A DNA stretch of 58,618 nucleotides from Anaerosphaera multitolerans. Lineage in GTDB: Bacteria; Bacillota; Clostridia; Tissierellales; Peptoniphilaceae. The stretch is from the NCBI RefSeq assembly GCF_004006535.1, contig NZ_RLIH01000014.1:1-58618 (forward strand). The letters are read 5' to 3'. Below the pieces are notes generated by a model. That model was not told where the DNA came from, searched no databases, and was given only the letters and a program-made list of their open reading frames with translations. Below are positions 26,603-37,010 of this stretch, piece by piece; the first letter of the stretch is position 1; each line of letters starts with the position of its first letter. Both the position numbers and the translations under genes were made by a program.

Positions 26603-27634
26603 TTATTCTTCTGTTTCTTTTTGTTCCTCATTTATCTCTTCATCATCTATTTTGTATAGATTTCTAATTTTAAGTTCAATTTCTCTAGCAATGTCAGGAT
26701 TTTCTATTAGATATGTCTTTGCATTCTCTCTACCCTGACCTAGTTTATGGTCTTCATAACTATACCAAGAGCCAGATTTATTTATTATATTAGTCTGTGC
26801 TCCAATATCTACAAGATTTCCCTCTTTTGAAATACCCTTTCCATACATAATGTCAAATTCTGCTTGTTTGAAAGGAGGAGCTACCTTATTTTTAACAACC
26901 TTGACTCTTACCCTGTTTCCAATAATTTCCTCGCCTTGTTTTAGATTTTCTATTTTTCTAATTTCTAGACGAACAGATGCATAAAATTTCAATGCCCTAC
27001 CGCCAGTAGTAACTTCCGGATTGCCGAACATAACTCCAACTTTTTCTCTAAGTTGATTTATAAAAATTACAGATGTTTTAGACTTATTAATAGCTCCTGT
27101 CAATTTTCGCAATGCTTGTGACATAAGTCTTGCCTGTAATCCAATATGTGAATCTCCCATTTCTCCTTCAATTTCAGCACGAGGTACTAATGCTGCTACT
27201 GAATCCACAACGACTACATCAACAGCATTGCTTCTCACTAGAGATTCTGTAATCTCTAAAGCTTGTTCGCCAGTATCAGGCTGTGAAATTACTAAATTTT
27301 CAATATCCACACCTAAGTTTTTAGCATAACCAGGATCTAAAGCATGTTCAGCATCAATAAAGGCGCCAATTCCACCTTCTTTTTGAGCCTGAGCAAGTAT
27401 GTGAAGAGCCAATGTGGTTTTCCCAGATGATTCAGGTCCATAGATTTCAATAATTCTTCCTTTCGGAATTCCACCAACTCCTAAAGCCAAGTCTAAAGCC
27501 AAAGCACCTGTGGGAATAGTTTCTATATCAAGTTTAGTATCTGCTCCCAATTTCATTATGGAACCTTTGCCATATTGTTTTTCTATCTGCGATATAGCTA
27601 AATCTAAAGCTTGTTTCTTATTTTCATTATCCAT
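26603..27634 (-). CDS. recA: Recombinase RecA
   Basis: It catalyses strand exchange in recombinational repair and triggers LexA self-cleavage. The 343-residue protein has Walker A GPESSGKT at residues 66-73, [41 protein letters not shown] (loop region) and an acidic C-terminal tail. The ATG follows the cinA stop by 1 base, with GGAG inside the end of cinA. No separate promoter or LexA box was evident, so it seems transcribed from further upstream. Confidence 0.98.
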   Translation of the reverse strand: MDNENKKQALDLAISQIEKQYGKGSIMKLGADTKLDIETIPTGALALDLALGVGGIPKGRIIEIYGPESSGKTTLALHILAQAQKEGGIGAFIDAEHALDPGYAKNLGVDIENLVISQPDTGEQALEITESLVRSNAVDVVVVDSVAALVPRAEIEGEMGDSHIGLQARLMSQALRKLTGAINKSKTSVIFINQLREKVGVMFGNPEVTTGGRALKFYASVRLEIRKIENLKQGEEIIGNRVRVKVVKNKVAPPFKQAEFDIMYGKGISKEGNLVDIGAQTNIINKSGSWYSYEDHKLGQGRENAKTYLIENPDIAREIELKIRNLYKIDDEEINEEQKETEE

Positions 27635-27635
27635 A

Positions 27636-28865
27636 TTATTCTCCTTCTTTATCTATATTTAAAAGTAAATGTGTTATTACTGCATCTGCCGCACGTTCTT
27701 GAATTTCAGTTCTATTTCCGCTAAATAAATATTCCTTGACCTCAAAATAATTTTTATAGTAGTAACATACAAAAACAGTTCCTATTTCTTTTTCACTTGG
27801 ATTTGGTCCGGCCTCTCCAGTAATAGATACTGCTATATCACATAGACCCATATTATAAAGCCCTTCCGCCATTTCAATAGAAGTTTCATAGCTTACTGCC
27901 CCAAAATTGTTTAAAGTATCCTCTGATACCTTTAAAACCTGTACCTTAGATTCATTTGAATAAGATATAATCGAATTTTTTAAAACTTTTGATGCATTTT
28001 TCACGCTTGTTAATTTTGAAGATAGCAATCCTCCGGTAATAGATTCGGCAAATCCAATAGTTAAATTCTTTTCAATTAGTTTTCTAACAAGAGCTTCTTT
28101 CGGTTTAACTTCACCTTCTGAATATAAAAAATTTCCAAAAGTTGAGTATAATTTACTTACAATGTTGTTTACCTCAACATTTAAAGAATGTTCATCTAAT
28201 CCTTCTGCAATTATTTTAATTTCCGTATCATAAAAATGGGCGAAAGTATTTATAGAGATATGCTCTTTTTCAAGGTTTAGATTTCTTATTATTTCTTCAA
28301 TTGTAGATTCACCAAGACCAGTGATATTTAAAGATTTTAAAACAATTCCGTTGTTTTCTTTTATATTACTTTTTAAATAATAATTAATCATTGGTTCAAA
28401 TTCTTTAGGCGGCCCCGGAAACAAAAATATTTTTTTGTCATTATACTCAATAACTTCTCCTGGTGCAGTACCCCATTTATTATCTAGAACTTTCGAACCT
28501 TCAATTACATAAGCTTGTTTTTTATTGTTTGGAGACATTATCTTCTTTAATTTAGAAAATCTGTCTAACATTTTCTTATACTGATATTCATCTAAAACAA
28601 GTTTTTTATCAATTACTTCAGCCAATGCTTCTTTTGTAATATCATCTTCTGTAGGTCCTAATCCTCCACATAGAAATAAAATATCAACTTTACCCAATAA
28701 ATATTTAATCTGGGTAGACAATTCTATAAAGTCATCCCTCAATGATAATTGATAACTTACATGTACACCAATCTCAGATAATTTTTCAGACAAATATTTT
28801 GAATTAGTGTCCAAGACACTTCCTATTAAAAGTTCAGTCCCTATTGTTATAATACCTGCATTCAT
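27636..28865 (-). CDS. cinA: CinA family protein (competence/damage-inducible; nicotinamide-nucleotide amidase)
   Basis: The 409-residue protein has an N-terminal molybdopterin-binding-like domain (about 1-170: [41 protein letters not shown]) and a C-terminal CinA domain (about 250-405: [33 protein letters not shown]). The C-terminal domain deamidates NMN in studied members; the N-terminal domain can act as an ADP-ribose pyrophosphatase. The position between pgsA and recA is conserved in Firmicutes. Confidence 0.93.
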   Translation of the reverse strand: MNAGIITIGTELLIGSVLDTNSKYLSEKLSEIGVHVSYQLSLRDDFIELSTQIKYLLGKVDILFLCGGLGPTEDDITKEALAEVIDKKLVLDEYQYKKMLDRFSKLKKIMSPNNKKQAYVIEGSKVLDNKWGTAPGEVIEYNDKKIFLFPGPPKEFEPMINYYLKSNIKENNGIVLKSLNITGLGESTIEEIIRNLNLEKEHISINTFAHFYDTEIKIIAEGLDEHSLNVEVNNIVSKLYSTFGNFLYSEGEVKPKEALVRKLIEKNLTIGFAESITGGLLSSKLTSVKNASKVLKNSIISYSNESKVQVLKVSEDTLNNFGAVSYETSIEMAEGLYNMGLCDIAVSITGEAGPNPSEKEIGTVFVCYYYKNYFEVKEYLFSGNRTEIQERAADAVITHLLLNIDKEGE

Positions 28866-28874
28866 AACTATCTC

Positions 28875-29408
28875 CTATAAGTTTTTTAAATCCAACACGT
28901 GAATATTTTTTGCAAAATAGTCAATTCCTGATAAAATAGTGAAAAATACTGAAATATAAAATATTATTATACCTAGAATATAAATAGAACTAATATCAGA
29001 TAATAAAATTATCATTGATATAAGCTGAGTAATAGTTTTAAACTTTCCAAGATTACTAGCAGCTATAGTTATATTTTCTGAAGCAGCAATAATTCTAAAC
29101 CCGGTTACAGCAAATTCTCTAGCTATAATAATAATTACTGCCCATCCCGGAATGCTTCCAATTTCAGTTAATAAAATTAAAGCAGCACAAACTAAAATTT
29201 TATCTGCTAAAGGATCTGCAAATTTTCCAAAATTAGTAACTAAATTATTTTTCCTAGCTAAATATCCATCTAGAAAATCCGTAAAAGAAGCTATGGAAAA
29301 AACTAAAGTAGCAGCTAATCTGGAGTTTGAAAAATCCAAATACATTAAAATCACAAAAAAGGGTACCATTAATATTCTAATTAAAGTCAATTTATTTGGT
29401 AAATTCAT
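28875..29408 (-). CDS. pgsA: CDP-diacylglycerol-glycerol-3-phosphate 3-phosphatidyltransferase
   Basis: This membrane enzyme makes phosphatidylglycerophosphate from CDP-diacylglycerol and glycerol-3-phosphate. The 177-residue protein begins MNLPNKLTLIRI and has the CDP-alcohol phosphotransferase signature, D-G-x2-A-R then D-x3-D (DGYLARKNN, KFADPLADK), with about five membrane segments. The ATG overlaps the rimO stop in ATGA. Confidence 0.95.
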   Translation of the reverse strand: MNLPNKLTLIRILMVPFFVILMYLDFSNSRLAATLVFSIASFTDFLDGYLARKNNLVTNFGKFADPLADKILVCAALILLTEIGSIPGWAVIIIIAREFAVTGFRIIAASENITIAASNLGKFKTITQLISMIILLSDISSIYILGIIIFYISVFFTILSGIDYFAKNIHVLDLKNL

Positions 29409-30721
29409 ATTAACTCTCCTATAAGATCAAAGTCTAGAGATTCATTTATTTTTACAGTTACAAAATCTCCTATATCCAAAAATTTATCAGTATTAATATA
29501 CACTATTCCATCTATTTCGGGTGCATCCATATATGTTCTAGCTATATATAAATTATTATCCTCTTTCTCTTCAATTAAAGCTTTAAAAGTCTTACCAATT
29601 TTCTCACTTAAAAGATCATTTGAAATATATTGTTGTACCGCCATTAATTTATCAAGTCTGCTTTTTTTAACTTCTTCAGAAATTTGATTTTCTAAAAAGT
29701 AAGCTTTAGTATCCTCTTCATGTGAATAAGTAAATGCACCTAACTTATCAAATTTATTAACTTCTATAAAATCTATTAATTCATTAAAGTCATCCTCTGT
29801 TTCACCAGGAAATCCAACTATAAAAGTAGTTCTAATAATTAAATTTGGAATTTCTAATCTTAATTTCCTTATAAGTCTATAAATATTGCTTTTATTTGTC
29901 TTTCTATTCATTTTAGTCAAAACATTGTCGCTAACATGCTGTAAAGGTATATCTACATACTTTAGTAATTTATCATTTGTTTTAAACTCTTCTATTAATT
30001 CATCTGTGAAATTGTCCGGATATAGATACATAACTCTTATCCACTCTAGTTTATTGATTTCAGATAACTTAGAAATTAAATCCCTTAATTTATATTCTCC
30101 ATAATTATCTATTCCATAATCAGTAGTATTTTGAGCAATTAAAATTACTTCCCTTGTCCCATTGTCTACTAGATATTGAACCTCATTATATATATCTTCA
30201 ATTTTTCGAGACCTGTTTTTCCCTCTTAATTTTGGAATTATACAATAGGAACAATTGTTGTTACAACCTTCTGAAATTTTTACATATTCAGTTCTTAAAA
30301 TATTTTTCTTTCTATAGCCTTCTAAATAATCGCTATTTAAATTTTTGATTTTAATTGGTTTTTTATCAAGAAGTGTACTGTCTATAATTTCATTTAAATC
30401 AGATATATTTCCTGTGCCAATAATACCATCAACCTCTGGAATTTCTTCTAACAATTCATTAGAATATCTCTGTGCTAAACAACCTGCCAAAATAATTTTT
30501 TTACAATTTCCATGCTCTTTATATTTTAAAGTATTAAATATCGTATCTATGGACTCTTCTTTAGCTGCATCTATAAAACCACAAGTATTTATTATTATAA
30601 TATTAGCTTCTAACACATTGTCAGCTACGTAATATTTTTTATTATCTAAAACACTTCCCATTAATGAAGTATCAACATCATTCTTAGAACAACCTAAGGT
30701 AATAAAAAAAACACTATTCAT
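29405..30721 (-). CDS. rimO: Ribosomal protein S12 methylthiotransferase RimO
   Basis: This radical-SAM enzyme methylthiolates an aspartate of ribosomal protein S12. The 438-residue protein has the RimO-type start (FFITLGCSKNDVDTSLM), cluster cysteines in INTCGFI and AGCLAQR, the SAM motif CNNNCSYC with IPKLRGKNRSR, and a C-terminal TRAM domain. The LGCSKND motif separates it from MiaB. The ATG overlaps the ftsK stop by 8 bases. Confidence 0.95.
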   Translation of the reverse strand: MNSVFFITLGCSKNDVDTSLMGSVLDNKKYYVADNVLEANIIIINTCGFIDAAKEESIDTIFNTLKYKEHGNCKKIILAGCLAQRYSNELLEEIPEVDGIIGTGNISDLNEIIDSTLLDKKPIKIKNLNSDYLEGYRKKNILRTEYVKISEGCNNNCSYCIIPKLRGKNRSRKIEDIYNEVQYLVDNGTREVILIAQNTTDYGIDNYGEYKLRDLISKLSEINKLEWIRVMYLYPDNFTDELIEEFKTNDKLLKYVDIPLQHVSDNVLTKMNRKTNKSNIYRLIRKLRLEIPNLIIRTTFIVGFPGETEDDFNELIDFIEVNKFDKLGAFTYSHEEDTKAYFLENQISEEVKKSRLDKLMAVQQYISNDLLSEKIGKTFKALIEEKEDNNLYIARTYMDAPEIDGIVYINTDKFLDIGDFVTVKINESLDFDLIGELI

Positions 30722-32963
30722 TATCTTCCTCCAAAAATTGACTTACTTCATCTTTTGTTAAAAGCAGTTTCCTAGGTTTGGATCCTTCATGAGGCCCTAA
30801 AATTCCAGCTTCTTCCATTTGGTCTACTATTCTTGCAGCTCTTGAATATCCAATTTTTAATTTCCTCTGTAAAAAAGAAATTGATGCTTGTTCATCATTT
30901 ACTACAAATTCTAAAGCATCTTTAAAAAGAGGATCTCTATCCTCAGTAGGTTCTTTAGCTTTTAATTCAATTTTTTCTTCTATATTTTTACTGCTATGAT
31001 TTTCAACTATATTATTTGCCTTTACAAAATTAACTACATTTTCAACTTCTTCATCACTTATAAATGCACCTTGTACTCTTAAAGGTTTTGAATAAAAATT
31101 AGGATAGAAAAGCATATCCCCTTTCCCGATTAATTTCTCGGCTCCTGAAAAATCTAAAATAGTTCTGGAGTCAATTGCAGATGAAACAGAAAATGCAATC
31201 CTTGAAGGTATATTGGCTTTTATTGTACCTGTAATTACATCTACTGATGGTCTTTGAGTTGCTAAAATCAGGTGAATTCCTGCAGCTCTAGCCATTTGTG
31301 CAAGCCTAGCAATATAATCTTCAACATCTTTTGCAGCAACCATCATCAAATCAGCCAGTTCGTCAACTATAATTACTATTTGAGGCATTTTTTTATCTAA
31401 TTTGTTGCTTCTTTCCATCTTTCTGTTATAGGAACCTATATCTCTAACACTATTTTCAGCAAAAATTTTATATCTATTCTCCATTTCCCCTACAGCCCAG
31501 TTTAAAGCAAAGGCTGCCTTTTGAGGATTGGTAACCACCGGTATTAATAAATGTGGAATTCCATTATAGACATTTAACTCAACAACCTTAGGATCAATTA
31601 GCATTAATTTTACATCTTTCGGAGAAGATTTGTAAATTATATTTGTAATAATAGTATTAATACAAACAGATTTACCGGAACCTGTAGCTCCTGCTATTAA
31701 AAGATGTGGCATCTTATCTATAGTGGAAATTACTATTGAACCTGATACATCTTTTCCAAGAGCCAATGGTAAATTAGATTTTAAATTTTTAAATTCCTTA
31801 CTTTCAATTAGTTCCCTTATTGAAACAGATTCCTTGTTTTTATTAGGAACTTCAATTCCTACAGCAGACTTTCCCGGTATAGGAGCTTCAATGCGAATAT
31901 CAGGACTTGCTAAGCTCATAGAGAGATTATCATTTAATGATACTATTTTACTTAATTTAACCCCTGGAGCAGGCTCTAACTCGTAACAAGTTATAACCGG
32001 TCCCTTATTAATAGCTACTATTTTTGAATCAATACCAAAATTCTCCATAGTTTGTTCAATTATTTTCCCGTTCTCCAATATTTCACGGTTAGAAACTTTT
32101 GATTTTGAAATAGAGGAATCTAGTAACTCAACAGGTGGAAATACATATTCCTTATTCTCTGTATAGTCAATTTTACTTACTTCTTCAATAATTTCCTCTT
32201 CATTTTTCACTACTTCCGAATTGTTAAAAGTATCCACAATTTCTTCGGATAACTCATCTAAATTTAAATCAGATTCTTCAATAGAGCTTTCTATGTTATT
32301 TTCTCGTATAATTATATTCTTCTGATTTTCAACATTACTTTCTTTCTCATCTGATCTCTTTTCTGATTTTTTAGTCTTAAAATCTAAATGCATTGTTTTG
32401 AGTTTTTCAATGCTTTCCAGAGAGTATTGTTTAAAAGATGCAAAACTTTTTCCAGTTATAATAAATAAATTTATAATTATAACTATTGATAAAAGAATAT
32501 AAGTTCCTATTGAGCCAAAGAGTTTGTAAAGAAAAAAACCTATTATGGCACCAATAACACCGCCAGATGAAGCTATGGCGGAATAGTCTATTGCTAAATT
32601 GATTCTGTCTATTAAAGTTAAATTAGATGCTTTAGTACTATCTAAAATAACCAATATACTTAATATTATAATTGAACTTGATATGAAATATTTCTTATTA
32701 TCATCCGTAGACTTTCGATTTAATAAAATTCCCCAAAATATAATTGCCAAAGGAAATATAAAATTAGCTCTTCCGCCTAGAAATGAATAAAAACGATATA
32801 AGACAGTTCCCATTATTCCCATCTTATTACTAAAAATACTTATTAATGAAATAACTCCAAAAATAATTGAAAATATACTTACTAATTCTTTATTAGGTAG
32901 GTTTGTTTTATTTTTTTTCTTTGTTTTGTTGTTAATATTTCTTTTTTTATTTTTCGTACTCAA
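30714..32963 (-). CDS. ftsK: DNA translocase FtsK/SpoIIIE
   Basis: This ATP-driven motor pumps chromosomal DNA through the closing septum. The 749-residue protein has a basic N-terminus, four membrane segments (about 25-190), a charged linker (about 195-290), and the RecA-like motor with Walker A GATGSGKSV from residue 425 and IVIIVDELADLMM. The C-terminal gamma winged helix (about 680-745) reads oriented motifs. The start is TTG at 32963, with GAGGTG 5 bases upstream. Whether it acts as SpoIIIE in sporulation cannot be told. Confidence 0.95.
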   Translation of the reverse strand: MSTKNKKRNINNKTKKKNKTNLPNKELVSIFSIIFGVISLISIFSNKMGIMGTVLYRFYSFLGGRANFIFPLAIIFWGILLNRKSTDDNKKYFISSSIIILSILVILDSTKASNLTLIDRINLAIDYSAIASSGGVIGAIIGFFLYKLFGSIGTYILLSIVIIINLFIITGKSFASFKQYSLESIEKLKTMHLDFKTKKSEKRSDEKESNVENQKNIIIRENNIESSIEESDLNLDELSEEIVDTFNNSEVVKNEEEIIEEVSKIDYTENKEYVFPPVELLDSSISKSKVSNREILENGKIIEQTMENFGIDSKIVAINKGPVITCYELEPAPGVKLSKIVSLNDNLSMSLASPDIRIEAPIPGKSAVGIEVPNKNKESVSIRELIESKEFKNLKSNLPLALGKDVSGSIVISTIDKMPHLLIAGATGSGKSVCINTIITNIIYKSSPKDVKLMLIDPKVVELNVYNGIPHLLIPVVTNPQKAAFALNWAVGEMENRYKIFAENSVRDIGSYNRKMERSNKLDKKMPQIVIIVDELADLMMVAAKDVEDYIARLAQMARAAGIHLILATQRPSVDVITGTIKANIPSRIAFSVSSAIDSRTILDFSGAEKLIGKGDMLFYPNFYSKPLRVQGAFISDEEVENVVNFVKANNIVENHSSKNIEEKIELKAKEPTEDRDPLFKDALEFVVNDEQASISFLQRKLKIGYSRAARIVDQMEEAGILGPHEGSKPRKLLLTKDEVSQFLEEDNE

Positions 32964-32980
32964 ATAAACACCTCTTAATA

Positions 32981-32989
32981 ATTATAACA
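32981..32989 (-). promoter_or_regulatory. Extended -10 promoter before ftsK
   Basis: On the minus strand TGTTATAAT forms an extended -10 about 18 bases before the ftsK start. No clear -35 is visible. With such a short distance the mRNA leader would be about 10 bases. It could drive ftsK through recA and the Rad50-like genes. Confidence 0.45.
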
Positions 32990-33006
32990 TAAAGAAAGTA
33001 TATATA

Positions 33007-33438
33007 TTATACACCAGTGTGACCAAATCCACCATCTTGTCTTGTTGTAACAGTTAGTTCTTCAACTACTTCAATGTCAGCTCTTTCATACTTTATAATT
33101 ACCATTTGAGCTATTCTATCTCCATGATTTATCTCTATATCTTCTTTACCTAAATTAACCACTATGACTTTAATTTCTCCTCTATAATCTGAATCAATGG
33201 TACCAATTCCATTTGCAAGTGTTAATCCTTTTTTTAATGATAAACCTGAGCGCGCTCTAATTTGTGCTTCATATCCCACAGGTAATTCAATAAATATTCC
33301 TGTTGGAATTAATTTCCTTTCTAAACTTTTTAAAACAATTTTATTTTCAAGATTAGCCTGCAAGTCCATACCCGAAGAACCTTCGGTCTGATAATTAGGA
33401 ATATCATTTTTACTTTTATTTACTATTTTAATCTTCAT
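33007..33438 (-). CDS. dut: dUTP diphosphatase (trimeric dUTPase)
   Basis: It hydrolyses dUTP to dUMP and pyrophosphate, keeping uracil out of DNA. The 143-residue protein has the trimeric dUTPase motifs in order: GSSGMDLQA, RSGLSLKKG, GTIDSDYRGEI, GDRIAQMVI and the C-terminal RQDGGFGHTG. AAGGAG precedes the ATG. A terminator separates it from pnp and a short gap with an extended -10 separates it from ftsK. Confidence 0.96.
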   Translation of the reverse strand: MKIKIVNKSKNDIPNYQTEGSSGMDLQANLENKIVLKSLERKLIPTGIFIELPVGYEAQIRARSGLSLKKGLTLANGIGTIDSDYRGEIKVIVVNLGKEDIEINHGDRIAQMVIIKYERADIEVVEELTVTTRQDGGFGHTGV

Positions 33439-33454
33439 AATTACTCCTTAAAAA

Positions 33455-33514
33455 AATCGGGATAAACTATTATATTTAATAATATGAAAACATTCATAAA
33501 ATAGTGTCCCGATT
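33455..33514 (-). terminator. Terminator of pnp
   Basis: The imperfect stem pairs 33455-33471 with 33500-33514 (AATCGGGA/TCCCGATT and ACTATT/AATAGT). On the minus strand it is followed by a run of seven T. It abuts the dut ribosome binding site, so it could also attenuate dut. Confidence 0.75.
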
Positions 33515-33527
33515 ATAATTAATTTCC

Positions 33528-35663
33528 TTAGTTTTGATTATCTTTCTTTTCGTTGTTGTCTTTATCTTTGGTGTTGTTATTTTCTTCTTTTGGTAATAGA
33601 GCTTTTCTAGATAGTGAGTATTTGCCATTTTCGTCAATGTCAATTACTTTCACCTTCACAGAGTCGCCCATATTTAACACATCTTCGACTTTGTTTGTTC
33701 TTTCATGCTGAACTTGAGAAATGTGAAGTAATCCTTCAACTCCCTTTTTCAATTCTACAAAAGCGCCAAACTTCATAATCTTTTTAACTTTACCTTCGTA
33801 GACATCTCCTACTTCAACGTCTTTAACTATTGATTCTATCATATCAATAGCCTCTTTTGACTTTTCTGTATCTTCAGAAATAACAGATACTTTACCGTCT
33901 TCTTCAATATCTATCTTTACGCCTGTTTGCTCTATAATTTTATTTATAACTTTACCACCAGCTCCTATTACCTCTCCTATTTTTTCCGGATCAATAATTA
34001 TTATATCAATCTTTGGTGCATAAGGTGATAGCTCTTCTCTAGGTTCACTGATAGTAGTATTTAAATGCTCTAAAATTTCTAATCTAGCATTTTTAGCTTT
34101 TTCCAAAGCTACTTCTAAAACTTCCTTACTAATTCCTTCAACTTTAATATCCATTTGAATTGCAGTTATACCATCTTTGGTTCCCGCAACTTTAAAGTCC
34201 ATATCCCCAAAATGATCTTCTAATCCCTGAATATCTGTCAAAATTTTAGTAATTCCGTCTTTTTCAATTAGACCCATAGCAATACCAGCAACTGGCGCTT
34301 TAATTGGAACTCCCGCATCCATTAAAGATAATGTGGAACCACATACAGATGCTTGTGAAGAAGATCCATTTGAGCTTAATACTTCTGAAACAACTCTTAT
34401 GGCATAAGGAAATTCTTCTTCTGATGGAAGAACAGGAATTAATGCTTTTTCAGCCAAGGAACCATGCCCTACTTCTCTTCTACCAGGTCCTCTCATAGGT
34501 CTAGTGTCCCCTACAGAAAAAGGTGGGAAATTATAGTGATGAATATATCTTTTTGGTTTGTCATCGCCTAAACCATCAATAATTTGCACGTCAGAAAGGC
34601 CAGCTAAAGTAGTTACAGATATTACTTGAGTTTGTCCTCTAGTAAAAAGTCCTGATCCATGTGTTCTTGGAAGAAGTCCTACTTCTGATGAAAGTTGTCT
34701 TATTTCATCTAACTTCCTTCCATCTGGTCTTATATCTTCTTCCAATATCTCTCTTCTAACTTCTGTTATCTCTATTTCTTCCATAACAGCTTCTATATCT
34801 TTTGAAAACTCTTCCATTTCAGCTTCAAAGTGTTCTCTTATTTGTTCTTTTGCTAAATCAACTTTTTCAATTCTAGCTATTTTATCAGCTTCATTTATAG
34901 CAGAAATAATTAAATTAGAGCCAAAATCTCTTACCTTGGAAGCTATTTCTTCATCAGGCTTAAATACCACATACTCTGTCTTTTCCTTGCCGATTTCTTT
35001 AGTAATATCATCAATAAATTTACAAATTTTCTTAATTTCTTCATGCCCTTTTAAAATTGCACTTAACATTTGTTCTTCAGTTACTATATTAGAACTTGCT
35101 TCTACCATCATAATTGCACTTTCAGTTCCCGATAACACTAAATATATATCAGATTTTTCTCTCTCTTCTTCATTGGGATTAATAATATATTCCCCATTTA
35201 CATAACCTACTAAAACAGAACCTGTAGGTCCATCAAAGGGTATATCTGAAATAGATAATGCAATTGAAGATCCTATCATAGCTGCAATTTCCGGCAAACA
35301 TTCCTGATCCACTGACAATACTGTCGCAACAACTTGTACGTCATTTCTATAGCCTTCAGGGAATAAAGGTCTAATAGGTCTATCTATTAATCTAGCAGAC
35401 AGAATAGATTTTTCGCTTGGCCTTCCCTCTCTTTTTATAAAACCTCCCGGCATTTTCCCAACCGCATACATTTTTTCTTCAAAATCTACACTTAAAGGGA
35501 AAAAGTCTATTCCTTCTCTTGGATTTTTAGATGCTGTAGCAGTTACCAAAACAACTGTATCACCATACTGAACTATACATTCTCCATTAGCTTGCTCAGC
35601 TACTTTTCCGATTGTAACTTTTAAAGTTTTTCCTGCTAAATCTAAAGTGAAAACTTTTTCCAT
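33528..35663 (-). CDS. pnp: Polyribonucleotide nucleotidyltransferase (PNPase)
   Basis: This phosphorolytic 3'-5' exoribonuclease has 711 residues. It holds two RNase PH domains (about 1-230 and 310-540, with [20 protein letters not shown] and [20 protein letters not shown]), then a KH domain ([16 protein letters not shown]) and an S1 domain ([20 protein letters not shown]). The tail is a Lys/Asn/Asp-rich stretch. GGAGG precedes the ATG. It follows rpsO, as in most bacteria, after an intercistronic hairpin. Confidence 0.98.
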   Translation of the reverse strand: MEKVFTLDLAGKTLKVTIGKVAEQANGECIVQYGDTVVLVTATASKNPREGIDFFPLSVDFEEKMYAVGKMPGGFIKREGRPSEKSILSARLIDRPIRPLFPEGYRNDVQVVATVLSVDQECLPEIAAMIGSSIALSISDIPFDGPTGSVLVGYVNGEYIINPNEEEREKSDIYLVLSGTESAIMMVEASSNIVTEEQMLSAILKGHEEIKKICKFIDDITKEIGKEKTEYVVFKPDEEIASKVRDFGSNLIISAINEADKIARIEKVDLAKEQIREHFEAEMEEFSKDIEAVMEEIEITEVRREILEEDIRPDGRKLDEIRQLSSEVGLLPRTHGSGLFTRGQTQVISVTTLAGLSDVQIIDGLGDDKPKRYIHHYNFPPFSVGDTRPMRGPGRREVGHGSLAEKALIPVLPSEEEFPYAIRVVSEVLSSNGSSSQASVCGSTLSLMDAGVPIKAPVAGIAMGLIEKDGITKILTDIQGLEDHFGDMDFKVAGTKDGITAIQMDIKVEGISKEVLEVALEKAKNARLEILEHLNTTISEPREELSPYAPKIDIIIIDPEKIGEVIGAGGKVINKIIEQTGVKIDIEEDGKVSVISEDTEKSKEAIDMIESIVKDVEVGDVYEGKVKKIMKFGAFVELKKGVEGLLHISQVQHERTNKVEDVLNMGDSVKVKVIDIDENGKYSLSRKALLPKEENNNTKDKDNNEKKDNQN

Positions 35664-35683
35664 ACTTCCTCCTTTTATAAAAT

Positions 35684-35708
35684 AAAGAGCGGTTCTCCTC
35701 CGCTCTTT
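35684..35708 (-). terminator. Intercistronic hairpin between rpsO and pnp
   Basis: The stem AAAGAGCGG / CCGCTCTTT (35684-35692 with 35700-35708) has a 7-base loop. On the minus strand TATTTTAT follows. It probably acts as a partial terminator or processing site setting the rpsO/pnp ratio. Confidence 0.75.
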
Positions 35709-35711
35709 TTG

Positions 35712-35978
35712 TTAACCTCTTATTCCTAACTTTTCTATAAGTGAACGATATCTTTCAATATCTTTATTTTTTAAATATCTAAGTAAGTTTCTTCTCTTAC
35801 CAACCATTTTTAAAAGACCTCTTCTAGAGTGATGATCTTTTTTGTGCTCCTTTAAATGTTCATTTAAGTCATTTATTCTCTTTGTTAAAATTGCAATTTG
35901 AACTTCAGGAGAACCTGTATCCTTTTCATTAACTTTGTAGTCATTAATAATTTGACCTTTTTCATCTTTGTTTAACAT
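35712..35978 (-). CDS. rpsO: 30S ribosomal protein S15
   Basis: The 88-residue protein binds the central domain of 16S rRNA early in 30S assembly. The motifs [34 protein letters not shown] and the C-terminal [13 protein letters not shown] are diagnostic. GGAGG precedes the ATG. It is preceded by its own promoter and a structured leader of about 75 bases, which suggests S15 autoregulation. Confidence 0.98.
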   Translation of the reverse strand: MLNKDEKGQIINDYKVNEKDTGSPEVQIAILTKRINDLNEHLKEHKKDHHSRRGLLKMVGKRRNLLRYLKNKDIERYRSLIEKLGIRG

Positions 35979-35989
35979 TTTTAACCTCC

Positions 35990-36058
35990 AAAATTTTCTA
36001 ATAAGCCTTCACACGAGTAAGCGCCGAGGAACGACAGACACATGTGAGGTATTACCTA
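35990..36058 (-). promoter_or_regulatory. Structured rpsO mRNA leader (probable S15-binding autoregulatory RNA)
   Basis: The leader is GC-richer than its surroundings. On the minus strand CCTCACA near its 5' end can pair with TGTGAAGG near its 3' end (one bulged A), enclosing a middle stretch containing GTCGTTCCTCGGCGC that could fold further. This resembles the junction-type S15 leaders known in other bacteria, but I did not fold it. It lies between the rpsO promoter and GGAGG. Confidence 0.55.
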
Positions 36059-36062
36059 GTAC

Positions 36063-36091
36063 ATATTAACATAATTAAATTTAAAAGTAAA
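36063..36091 (-). promoter_or_regulatory. Promoter of rpsO-pnp
   Basis: On the minus strand TTTACT (36086-36091) and TAATAT (36063-36068) are 17 bases apart, just downstream of the ribF stop. Transcription would begin near 36056, at the start of the structured leader. Confidence 0.55.
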
Positions 36092-36094
36092 CAA

Positions 36095-37009
36095 TTATAA
36101 TTTCGATTTAATATAGTCTACATCTGCCTTTATCTGAGAAAATAAGTCATCTATATTATCAAAACTCATTTCCTCTCTAATAAACTCCAATAAAGATAAT
36201 TTTATAGGTTTTCCATATATCTCCTTATGAAAATCTAATAGGTGAGCTTCTATTCTTAAACCGCTGTTTTCAATAGTTGGATTCTTTCCAATATTTGTAG
36301 CGGCTCTATAAATCTTGCCATCCACTTCAACAGTTGAATCATAGACTCCAAATTTAGGTATTTCATAATTAATATCTGGTTTGATATTAGCAGTTGGATA
36401 ACCCATTTTTTTACCAAGTTTTTTCCCGTTTATTACAGTTCCGCGTATAGTAAAATTATATCCCAACAATTTATTTGCAAGTATTATATCACCTTTTTTT
36501 ATTAGGGATCTAATAAGTGTCGATGAAACAACCATACCATCTTCAATAACTGGATCAATGACAAATAAATCAAATTGGTTTTTTAAAGAAAGTTTTTTCA
36601 AAAGCTCAATATTACCTCTAGCTTTATATCCGAATTTATAATCAAATCCTATTACAACACCTTTAACCTTGAGATTTTTTAGCAGGAAATCCTCTATGAA
36701 AATAATAGGATCCATAGTCATAATTTCATTATTAAACTCTTTTTCATAAATAATGTCTATCCCAATTTCTTCTAAGAATCTATATTTTTGTTCATTTGAA
36801 GACAATAGTTTTTGTTCTTGTTTAAAAACTATATTCTTAGTATGATTTTTAAAAATTAAAATACTACTTTTAAAATTATTAGCTCTAGCTTCTTTAACTA
36901 GTTTTTCCAAAAGAACTCTATGTGCAATATGAACTCCGTCAAAATTACCTAGAGCTATATATACTTCTTCTTTAGCTTTAAAATTATTGTCCACAGTAAA
37001 TATTTCCAT
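36095..37009 (-). CDS. ribF: Bifunctional riboflavin kinase / FAD synthetase RibF
   Basis: It phosphorylates riboflavin to FMN and adenylates FMN to FAD. The N-terminal nucleotidyltransferase domain holds GNFDGVHIAHR and GFDYKFGYKARG; the C-terminal kinase domain holds GYPTANI. I take the ATG at 37009 (304 residues), one base after the truB stop with AGGTGA ahead of it, rather than the GTG at 37018. It ends the long rimP-to-ribF operon. Confidence 0.95.
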   Translation of the reverse strand: MEIFTVDNNFKAKEEVYIALGNFDGVHIAHRVLLEKLVKEARANNFKSSILIFKNHTKNIVFKQEQKLLSSNEQKYRFLEEIGIDIIYEKEFNNEIMTMDPIIFIEDFLLKNLKVKGVVIGFDYKFGYKARGNIELLKKLSLKNQFDLFVIDPVIEDGMVVSSTLIRSLIKKGDIILANKLLGYNFTIRGTVINGKKLGKKMGYPTANIKPDINYEIPKFGVYDSTVEVDGKIYRAATNIGKNPTIENSGLRIEAHLLDFHKEIYGKPIKLSLLEFIREEMSFDNIDDLFSQIKADVDYIKSKL

Positions 37010-37010
37010 C

